A DNA stretch of 64,000 nt from Alitta virens (lineage: Eukaryota; Annelida; Polychaeta; Phyllodocida; Nereididae): the NCBI GenBank assembly GCA_932294295.1, contig OW028579.1:28717250-28781249 (forward strand). The letters run 5' to 3'. The notes beneath the pieces are model-generated. The model saw only the letters and a program-made list of their open reading frames with translations, did not search any database and was not told the origin of the DNA. Made by a program: the position numbers and the translations under genes. How positions within the stretch are numbered: position 1 is the first letter of the stretch; every line of letters starts with the position of its first letter. Shown piece after piece: positions 33,901 to 45,900 of the stretch.

Positions 33901-36900
33901 GACCTTAAAATGACAAATTGTTAAAGGTGACCTTAAGATGACGGCCAACCAAAACTGGTCTGTAGCACTAGATTTAGTATATTGAATTGTAAAGGTGCAT
34001 TGCAGACAGGTTCACGCCAGTTAATTGAAGGTTATTCGGAATGAGTTGTTTGTGAAGGCTTAAAATGAACATTATGCACTGAATATAGGTGATTTGAGAA
34101 TGAATAATAGAAGAGAAAATCATGTTCGATGATTGGTTTGATGATGTATTTCGAGGTATTTCCTACTAATAGCCTGCGAGTTAAATTTTGAACTGACAAT
34201 AGCCACAATTGATATTACTATTTAATTATCAAAATGGGTTATAATTAAATTTCACTTCCTGAGCACTAAACATTGCTTCGTAAGTCTCATTCCCTGCTAT
34301 TTTTACAGAAATGTATTCAGTGCATTGGCTTAACTGTGATCAGTTGCATCCCAGGGTGGTCTGAAAAAGCCACAGGTGTTAAAAGCCTGATCTGGTGCAA
34401 TTGCATCCTCCTCTGCAGGAACTTCAGGTAATGCTTCCTGCCTTGCTGAAGAATTCCTATTTGTTGCATATAAGGCCATATGAAGCAGCTATTAGGTGAC
34501 AAAAGTATATACTATCCGAGTCACAGCCTGACCTATGGTGCTCATTTTTGGCTGTTTGTGGGCTGCTACGCAGCAGCTCCAATCTGTCTTGCAATTTTGT
34601 CATTTTTAGGCAAGCATAGCTTCATGATGATGAATTTGGAATCAGATGCATGTGAATTATCGTATTAGCCTCATGATGCTAATTCAAATTACAAAAATGT
34701 GAGTCGTTCCTGTTACATTTCATAGTTCACGTCCTAGTAACATTCTAAATTTATCTGTATTTGTGTCAAATTGGAATATAAAATGGATCAACTTCAGCCA
34801 ATTCTAAAAAACGGCTGTCATTGCCATTCAGAATAACAAGATTTAATGCAGAATAAAAACATTGCAGTTCTGAAAAACATTGCGTAATATCATGTGCACC
34901 GTGTTTCATGATTTTTAAAGTTCACATTTTTAAGGATGTTGGTTGCTCACACTACATGTGGAGTACGAAGAATGCGATAATCAACCTGTTGTGATTTTCA
35001 TAAGCCGTGAGATACCATTGTCACTATTACCATTGTCACATTGTGGCAATGATCTTGTCACATTGTGACAATGATGAAGAACATGGAAAGAGAGATTCAT
35101 TGTCGAGCGAAAATGACAAGTTCCTGGAAGCAATGCCTTGGGCAGACCCCACACCTCCGTGAACCTATCGATTGATCAGTCCAGTCAGCACTATTGTGTG
35201 TCTACTCGCTATACAAGGCGCTTACTCAGTGTGAATCATGCTATACACTAGCCAAATACTTCTTGTATGGTATTTGGCATTTAGATTATGTGATTGTGTT
35301 AGCTATGGTTGTCTAATGATGCTTCATTTGATTTCGATTACAACATTTCAAATAGATTTAATTAGTGGCAACTTCCATGGAGCTCTATTATATTTGTTAC
35401 ATGATACGATACATTATATTCCTCTCTAATCTTAGATGGTATGAAGTATCTCTCGTTAATTGCTTAAATTCTTAATGATTCATATAATGAGTCGACGATG
35501 TCTTGACTCATCCAAATAGACTAGTGGTTTTAAAATCTGCGTTGGCATTAAAAAAAAAGTCTGGTGTATAAAAGAGTAGTACTGGAATATACCAAATTCA
35601 AACATAAAAATTTCATGTCAAAAAGACGTCACAAAGTTTGTTCTCTTCATCGCTGAAGTGTCCCTTATCTTGAATATGTCAAAAATGACTCCGATTTTCT
35701 ATTCTTTACTTATCTAAGAATTTTTACTTTGTCATGAATGGTTCAATGGAATGGCTTGTCATGTGCGTACAATATGTAACCTACTATATATAGTATGATA
35801 AGTCCAGTTCATTGGATTGTAAGATTACTGAACTGGACTTATCATACTTATCGTAATATTGATTGATTGTATGTCATATGCTATATCTTGAAATTATTGA
35901 ACCAGCTTTGCTTAATTCTTGGTTGGTGAACATGTTGGAGTATGTTAGGATTAGGAATTCACATGAGGCAATGTCTTAGCATTGTCTTAATGGCCAGATT
36001 ATTACGATTTTATGGAAGTAAATGTAACTAATAAAGGACTTAAAGTAATTATATCTTAGTAAATGTTTGAGTTAATCCTTTGAATGGATTGTCTGAACTT
36101 GCACAAATGTGTGTTTCATACATAAAGTAGAGCATACAATTTGTGGCTGGTGGCATTTTTGAATTTATGTATTGTGTGTAAAATCAATGATATGTTCATA
36201 TTGTTTGGTTTCAATGGGGAAAGCCAGTCAAACATTAAAAAACAACATGATGTACAGGTGTGAAAATTGTATGTTTTGTATAGATTTGTGTGCATTATTG
36301 TATTTGTAATCCTTTTATGAAAATCTTTTTTAAAAATGAAAAAAATAATTTTAATCATGATTTGGAAGAAATTTGTTGGAAAGCCGCGTAGTAAAAAAAA
36401 CTTTGTATTTATTCGACAAACTGTGAAACAGTCACATGTTTTGCACAAATAAATTGGATTAAGGCAATCGTTGAGCTTAAAGGTGTGGTTACCATGGAAA
36501 CAAGTCAACAAATAGCTGATACTTAACCTTTTACAAACAGTGTTTCAAAACAAGCCACAAACATGAGTTCAATTGTTGCCGAGTCAGCAGACGGAAATTC
36601 TTATCTTTTCGAAAGAGTGGAATGGACTTGTTTGGCAGGGATATTTGCAGCAAATAGTTAGGGTTCCCAGGAAAATGAGATAAATCTGTTGGACTAATGG
36701 AACACCTGTGGAAAATGTTGCATCCTTTTAGCTCTAATGATGACTGGCCAAGTGGAAGTCTCCTGCCAAGGAAACACCACAATAAATCATGACGTCATCA
36801 CAAATTGCAGACTTGATTTCACCGCGATCTGCTCTTCACTGTTGAAGGGAAAAAGAGGTTGAAAAAAAATGTGGTGTTTTTGTCCATTAAGTAGGACAGA

Positions 36901-39900
36901 TTATACACGTAATATCAGGTTTCTTCAGTTTATTAACTCCTCTTAATTTAGTTAGCAGTCTCAAATGAATTCTGATGCTAGATAATATTTGATTCAATAA
37001 AGAATTTTCCAGGTTCTTCGTTTTCATTATGAGAACTTAGATGAAGAGCGAAACATCATATTCGATTTGTGAAACATTTTCTGTTTATTTGCAACACTAA
37101 ATATCAGCTCCTACCCAAACTATTACAGACAAATCGTCAAAAACACAATAATAATATAATATATAGTATAATTTGGTCTGTAAAAACAACCACAGATTAT
37201 AATTTGGTACGGGTGCAGTCAGGTCATGCAAACATGTGATTGCGAATGATATATAATTTCGCAACCCACAGTAGTTTTTGCTTAGGGCAGCTAGCACATA
37301 TGGTTCCTCTATGGCTAGCATAAACATTTTGGTTCATGGCATTGACCAATATGACTAGCTAATATTAGCAATTGGTGATTCAGTGATGGGCTCGTGCAGT
37401 TGGTTTGCGATATGTGTTCATGGAAAAATACGCCCTTACGAAATAATTCATGCATGTTGCTGGTATGGTTTGAGGCCTTGTTGTTCATGGAAAATGTTTA
37501 ATACCGTGAAGGTCACAATTGCGAAATCATTCTCTATATTACCAACACAAACAGGTTGTTATCAGTTTAAATAAAGAAAATTTTTAATGGTAATTGCAAA
37601 TAATGCAATATTAATAGTTTGATATATTATGTGACTCGAGGATCTATCAATGCCACAATAAATAGTGTATATACTATATAAGTTGTTATTCAGCAAAAAT
37701 AATGTATTTTGCCACTCAATGATTAATTATTTCAATGATATATATAGTGCATAAACAAGTTGTGATTTACCACTCTTCAATCATTTATCGATAATATCTC
37801 AGTGTAATGTTACTTATTTATTAACAGTATGCAGTGTATGGATTGTTCATTCATCATTAAATTATTGAGGAATTGTGTTCTAATATTGAGTGCTCACAAC
37901 ATAACAAGTGAATGTGCTACTACATATTCATAACGTATTGTGCAACTTGATGGCCTAGTATTTTTCAGCTCTATTTAGCATTTGCGTACTTGTCATACTG
38001 ACCTGCATTCTGTGTGCACTCTAGCATAGAGCTCTTGACATTGGATGACCTTGTCTTGCAAGGAAGGGCATTTGCAAGGACCATACTCCCATGCAGCTAC
38101 ACTGCCCACATGCCCCAAGTCGGTTACTATAATTTATTCAACCCACTTAACTGCCTCAACCAATCAGCTTACTGGCGTAGAGATTTTTGGCAAAAGTTAC
38201 TCCAAGGAGGTCGGGGCAAGAACCAGGTCATCATGAATATTGATGACTTGACCTACTATAGCTACGCGAGGGAGCTGTGTTGTCAAGGGTTGATTCGTCA
38301 GGGTGGCAAGGACACAAGAAAAAGAATATTAAAAAAAAAAAACGGTGGAGGAGAATTTCCAAATAATGAAACGTATTTACAGCACATTATTAGCTAGAGG
38401 AGGCTCTTATCATAAATTTTCTTATAAAGCCTTATGCGATAGAGTAGTCACTTGTGGTATAATAGTTTGATAGTTTTTGAGTAAAATATGCATATAAATA
38501 AAATCAATGTATGTATAGAAGTTAGATTAAAAGATGCCCAGCCTGCCCCTGGGGAATACTGAGATGTTGTTTAAAAAATAGCCATTTCATTGGGCTATGC
38601 TATCAGTAATTGGCTTGTAAACTGAAGTCTAATAAGAAAAGCAGCATTTTAAACAAATATTTCATAAAGTCTGCGCTCCTGGCAATATACTAGACTTGGA
38701 GCTATTTTAGATCACTTTGTGAGCATTCTAGTTAACTGTCACCTCTTTGTGTGATATATTGAGAAAATCATGTAAAATTCTAAACTTTACAGGATATTAT
38801 TGTAAAGAATACAGTAGTTGAACTTGATGTACCATGTAAGCATGAGTCGTATGACCTTGCAAAAGCTAGTGTAGTATGAAGTTAGTAAACAACTTGTCAG
38901 TTATGAATTGAATTATTTTGGTAACTTAGTTAGCTGCTATATCATTCTGTGAATAGTCCTTAATTATGCACGTAATCCTTGCCGTAATCATGAAAATTTA
39001 ATTATGTATTATATCGTATTGGGCATTTTAGTTCGCTGTTCAATAATTATGATAATATGGTCATTTGGTCATTGACATATTCGTGAAGACATTACTAGAA
39101 AATGATGTCATCTTGTATGTATTATTTAAAAGAAAGAGCTTCCAATTCAGATCCTTGTTAAATTATGATGTTTACCCAGAATAGAGCCAAGTTGTTTGTT
39201 AGGTTATCGATTAGTAAATAATAAATCTGAAATTGTGTTTGGTTAACCTTTGAATGCGATGAAACAGAATCGCCAAGTCTATGGCAAAATCGGACTGCTT
39301 CGAGGAGTCCTTTTGACTCCAGTCATGGCTCGAAGAATGGTTTACTCGTGTACTTTCCACTCTTCAAATGCAAGGACACTTCTTGAGATCATGTTGAGCA
39401 TACAAACAGTGGCTTTAGAACACAGTCTTGTGACTTCGTACAAACCATGGTGGGTCAGAGGGGTGTTATGTGTAAACAGGTCTTGAATACGATATGGGTT
39501 ATTACACAGCTTTTCACTTGTGATCTAACTCCCAAATCGTGTGAAATGTATATGATGCACTAGATTGTGAGGTTGCAAGTTTATGTCATATGTTTTTGTT
39601 GTTCATATCCTGCATTTTTTTGGTTCTTTTTTATTGGATATGAAGTATTTTTTGACTTGAGAAGGGCTTTACTTCAAGACCTTGCATTTAATTAAGTGGT
39701 TTGGTGTCTTCAAGTTGAAGTCTATCCCATGAAATGTGCCCTGTCTAATGTCACAGCACTACTTGTGTATTCACAATTTATTATCTGCATGAGGCAGATA
39801 TAATGAAGAGTTGGCGAATCTTGCATGAACCTAATACCCCTCCTTAAAACCCCTCTGAACCCCATGAACTAACTGCAAAGAGGGCAACTCTAAGGTCTTT

Positions 39901-42900
39901 ATGTTAATCAGTTTCAGGACATAATATGCATATCATATCATTGAGAGACCAAATTGGCAAGTTATTTGCTTCAACAAATGAACAGGAGTGTGCTGTATAC
40001 AATCACACCCAAATGACACAACAGAAACTTTCTAACTTGCCTTCTAAACAGTTTAGTTCACCCTATACCAACCAAAAACATCATAATTGGTGGTATGTTT
40101 ATGGTAGAAGTTTGCTTGTTAAACGCTAGGTCACTGCTAACTGGTTCTTCGTTGTTTAGTGAAGGGTTTGAGTCATGTGACCTCTCTGCCCTTAAGACAT
40201 GCACTTATGACCTTCAGGGGGTACGACCTTTGAGTTGCCCTCATTACAGTCCATGGGGTAAAGAGGGGTATTGAGGAGGGGTATTGTGTATGTGAGATCT
40301 GTAGATTCGCTCGGTGACCTTGCAATTGTACTGTTGCAGTTCATATGATGAAAAACAGACTTATCATGCTAATGTTTAAAGCGTGTATAGCCATGTTTGT
40401 TATGAAAAGTACTGAGGAAATGGCTGTTTTTAGAATATTGAAAAAACTCTCCCATCAATGTACAAATGTATAATCAATGTGCTGTGTACTCAAATAAATT
40501 ATTGCAATAAATACTGAGTAGATATGGAATATATTATGTACAAATTTCCATTGACCTGAATCAAGATATTCCTTAAATCCATTAGAATTATGAATGACTA
40601 ATAACTTTTTTTTTAGTCTAAGGTGTATATTTTGTAGTTCTGAAGCTCATAGACATGTATATACGCTGGTACAATGGTATTGTGTTCAGAATGATAATTT
40701 TCAAGCTAATTTGTAATAAGCTAGTATGAGTAATATTGAATGTGACTAGTGATTTGCCATGAATTATGAAAGGACTAATGATTATTTTTTTGGTGTTCTT
40801 AATTTTCTTAATATGAAACGGTCTGAATAGCATTCAATGGACTGATAACGAAGGTCTTTATCAGTTATGGAGAAAAAAAGATGTGATAATGAAAGTGTAC
40901 TGGTAGATAATTAATGAGCATTCTGAAAATATATGGCTCATTGCTGAAGATAAATTGATAAATCCATTAAGTCAGTGATGTCATTAACTGCAAATTACTC
41001 TTTAATAATTGTTAATGCGATTCTTACGAGATTGAAATAGCTTTATTATCTGTTTGAAGACTGGATTTTGGTACAACAAAGTGCATCCTGGAGTGCTGGT
41101 ACATACTCTTGTGAACATACAGTCATAATGTACTCCTGTAAACTGACTAGTGACGCATGTCATATCATATTAATCATTCCATTGATTTATGTAGAGTAAC
41201 ATTGTACAAGGGTCGCCAGTGGTATGCCAATATGTGGAGCAGGATGAATATTGAATTGAATGTTCAAAGGTTGCGAATTGATCGTTTTCTAGACAAATGC
41301 TTAATATAACGCAAGATACATCTGATATATGATTATTTTCCATAGCAAGTTGATAACTATAGGATGGCCAAATGGTTAAATTGTTATTGTTGCCAATTAG
41401 CTTTAAAATCCAGAAGTGGTAATTTGAAATAGACTGCCAGAAGTGTAAAAGAAATGTAAATTTGGAGTCAAAAGGTGCATAAGGAATCACAAAAGATAAC
41501 TAGAATGCACATGGGATGTGCAGAGCTCTGCCCATAGCAGCGGGGACACTTCGATCCGCGGCTTTCTCCGTCACTACTGCCGGCAGGCTACATCTAGGGT
41601 CAAGAACCGCTTCTAAGGATGCAAAGTAACAACGGTGAATAATGCCATCGTGCATTATAACGAAGCAGTGAAACAAGGCCAAAAGCAATAAGAGGCTGTA
41701 TTAGTGTAATATGTAAGTACATAGTAAGCCACACAGTGATACATGGCTGATAACTTCTGTTTTTATCTGGAAACAGATCACGGATTTTGGCAGGAAAGAC
41801 GACATGACTCAAGAGGCGACATCACGAAGTGAGAATAAAAGCCCTGGAGGGGGGCAGAGCTAATGATTTGTAGTCAACTTTATTGTTTTCGATAGCAAGT
41901 TGGCTATATTGCTTGCATCTATAACGTGACGCTGGGTACATGGGTACGAAGACCGCTCTCTGCATTGTTCATAAAGCATAATCAGACTATCTGTTATTGC
42001 ACCATAACATGGGATGTACAACTTGCATATGAATTGTACACTAGCGGTTTCCTGTGGTAAAAGTACTACAATAACAATAAGTAGTAACTCTTTGTAGTCA
42101 AGTAAACGAATAGCTTTCTCTTCGTCCCGTGGTGACTGTTGTGTTAGTTCACAAGATTAGCATTAGCAGTCATGACAGGTTGCCATGCATGAGGCTTTGA
42201 GTTTCGTCATTGCTGTTTCATGTCAATGCAGTAATTGCAGTTAGCATGTGAAGGTGAAACCCTTACATAAGAACAGTGTGGTGTGAGCCACCTGGATTAT
42301 GTCCAAATGAAGATGGCCACAGAAAAGCAAGGTGGCCGCCTGGACAATCGCAAATGTGACTTCTTGGCGGCCAGCTGGTTAGTAATGATCACATAGTCTC
42401 TCCATCAAATCATGGTCTTACCAATCTGGGTGTGGTGTAACAATGCCCTTACCAAGTGAAGTGGCACTTGCAGTGTTGGCAATTAGCTTGAAAGTCCTGA
42501 AATGGTAATTTGAAACTGGCATCAGGCAGTGATTACAGAGGTGTTAAAGAAATGTAAATTTTGGAGTCAAAGGCAACTTCATGGCTATATTTCAAACGAA
42601 TCTGTCCTCAAGAAGTATAACCTTGATTGATCTATTTTTAGACAATTAAAGTCATAAAAGATAGGAGCTGCTAAACTAGACTTAGATAAACGTGAATGAG
42701 ATAGGTTACTCATATTATAACGTACAAGGAGAAAAGTGTTATATATAATGATAGTATTTAACCTTGTGGCTGTAATAAATGAATATTTAGGTGCTTCGGT
42801 TTAGTCCTTGATCTGAGCAGTACATTTAGACGCTGCCATGGAATCACAAATGGCCAATGTCTGTTTGGCTGGAGGTCGTCTGATCTTGTGCTGCTATAAA

Positions 42901-45900
42901 TAAAACTGGTGTGCCTGTGACGTCATCACTTTGTGACGTCATCTCCTTTCACCTTGACTTGGGGAAGCTGCAGCAGCCAATGAGGGACACGGGAGGGCCT
43001 GGCTGGTCCTGGCTCTCTCCCGAATGAACGGTGAGAAAATGCTTGCTCGACATTAATGAGACAACAGATGAAAATTAGCCCTTGAGAAAGTGGGCAAGGA
43101 GGATGGGAAAATGCAATTGCTGCTGCTCCAGTCATATTCTGCTGCTGTTGCTGCTGCTACTGCTGCTGCAGATGCTGTTGCTTGCTACTGATTCCAGAAA
43201 AAATGATGCTGCCACGTTCCTACCATTCTATTCTGCTATTAATATTTCCTCTCATTAGGCTTGTTTGCATTAGACAGAACACATCTCTGATGATTTTACT
43301 TTCCAGTTTAAGTCAATGACAATGCACAAAGGTGGTGTGAAGAATCTGTTGCATTTGCATTACAGGTTAATGTATGCACTTTAACATAAATTGATTACTT
43401 TGTGTATCGCGATAAAATTGGAAGCTTGGCGTGTACTTAGAGGGATAAAGCAGATTTAGAAGCTTTAGTACAAGCCTAACACATGTCACCCACCCTCAGT
43501 TGCATCAAATAACAGAAGAATGGTCTTAGTAATTGACTAGAAAAATGATTACTCTTTATTTTCCAAGCATTACATAACAAGTTGATGTCACCTGGTATGT
43601 CCTCAGTTAATATGTCACCTGGTAGTTGTCATCATGGTTCATGAGAAAATTACCTCATAGGACAGCTGTGCCTGTGAATTTATGTGAATTTAGCAAGTGC
43701 TATATAAAAAGATTGACATGATCATTTCTTTCGGATATTAGCTAAGTCAAATAACACAGGTGCATTGGGAAATCTTACCTGTTAAACAACGCACCGATAG
43801 CTGTGATAGATCAAAAGGACGGCTTCTACAAATATGTGATGCTCAGTTGGTAATGCTTGCAAGATGACAGGAAATGGTGACCAGAAAGAGCCTGAATTTG
43901 AACCTGAAAGCATCTTCCATACCTATTTGTTTGATTTATGAATTGCTGTTGAAGGGATTGGTAGGGATATTTTTCAACTAGATCTCATTACCCATCATAT
44001 ACAATGAACTTGTATGTTGTTACAACTCATGAATGTGCTGCTGAGTTAAGATATACCAGACTTCATGGCCTCCTGACCAAGGTATTTCCAATGACCCCTT
44101 TGACCTTGGACCATTGACTCCCTTGGCAGACAGGTTGACTCACTTGGCGTACACGGATCTACAGTGTCCTCTCACTGATAACTCACCAAGCATCCCCTGG
44201 GACTTCAGTCCGTCGTGATTAGCATAACGTCACACAGCGTTTGGGATGTCTTACTGTCCGCTGGGAATGTGGCCATCAAGTTCAGGAAGCACCCGGCTAG
44301 CCATTCATGTTAAATTTTCATGAGCTGGACTATGTCAGCTCCAGAACTTGTAGTTATATGATCGCCTCAAACGTCAAGACGTCGCATCATTAGCAGAGAG
44401 TAGGTTTTGAAAAATTTAACATGTAGTAACTTCAGTACATCCATACTGCATTAAAAGTTAGTATCTGTTATATGGCAGGTGTCTGTAAGTAACACAGGTA
44501 GAATTTAACCTATAGAGATCCATCATAGGGTACTAAATATGAAAGACAAACTAATGGAAAGATATCTCTGGATATCCATATGTATGGAGAACCTTTATTA
44601 ATTTATATGTTATCTATAGGATCCATTAGTTAGATCTTCCATTATATTTTTGGCTCCGTACCAGAATGTCCATCACCTTTAATACCTTCATTATTGATCG
44701 CCCTTCCTTAATTGCGATTGCCTGTTGTTTACTCTGGCCTTTGGTTTATGACTGGTGTGTTAAGTACACTAAACCTATAAAATGCATAACTTGCTTCAGA
44801 TTTACCTGTCTTTCAATTAACCGTTCAGGTGTAATGACTTTCGCCACGATACCAATCCCGATGTGTTCTTGTTATTATACTCACTAAACTCATTTTCTTA
44901 AAATTAGTGCGATTTTTTTATGGATGTTTACTGACAAGCCAAACAGTTTTCCAACTGGTATTTGAATTGGGCATGGTGCAAAGGAATATTAGGGCGCATA
45001 AGTTAATAATCAGTTCAGTGATCAGCGTTCAGTGATCGCTGATCACAAGTTTATTGATTTCCTACCCTGTGTAACTCTTAGCATCTTCCAGTTCATATTA
45101 AAATGTTTATGAAGGCTTCTTTAGTAAGATGAAACCTGTGTGTGGGTTGAAAAAAAGTTACAGCTTACGTCAATAGTAGGGGAGAACGTCAATATTAAAG
45201 GCTAGTCTGGCAGTGGATCGAAGAGGGGGGGGGGGGGGGGGGGCTTAGATCAAGCTGTGATTGGAGTGTGGAGTTCTGCAAGGAGCAATTTTCTCACCTG
45301 TACCTATTGCAATCATAAAGGAGAATGAGGGCATCCAGTAGCAGTGGCTCAGCTCAGGTAGAAGAACACCTGCGTATAGATTGTTGCTTAACGACATGCG
45401 ATGCCGAACTGCACTTATCAAAACCAGTCAGATCATATTTGTATGGCTATTGAAAGGTTACCTTAGCAATAGAAAGATCATCAATGTAGAGATTGAAGAG
45501 TTATATTGAAGAAGAATTGGTCGGGCTGAATGGTTTAACTAACTGTTGGACAGTTTCTCTATAGCCCAAGAAACCTCGCAAGGTGTATTATTGAGGTGAT
45601 CTTAATGTTTCAAACTTCAGTTCCATTCATATATATATAATGTCGACTTTATCTGTATTGATTTACAAAAGTTGTTTTTGAAGAGTTCTCAAAAATCCTG
45701 ATATTTTGTCAAGTTAAATATGCATTTATAAGAACAGATAGATAATGTGGAGGGATTGAACATGAATGAAAGATTTTGTGCGTATAATATTTTATCATCG
45801 GAGTCGTGTCAGTAAATTCTGTAGACTCGGGTTTGCCATGCATCCAGTTGACCTTCTTGTAAATTGGGAGCTTTGGTGGGAATAGAAAAACAATTTAATT

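Noticed and set aside
36116..36511. 131-codon minus-strand ORF
   Set aside because: AT-driven composition (Phe, Ile, Asn, Lys rich), antisense in an intron, no motif.
38014..38397. 127-codon plus-strand frame in ATP1B intron 2
   Set aside because: It starts at a non-ATG codon, has no recognisable family resemblance, and ends in an A-rich tract; the phase does not fit ATP1B exon 2 at the nearby acceptor-like AG.
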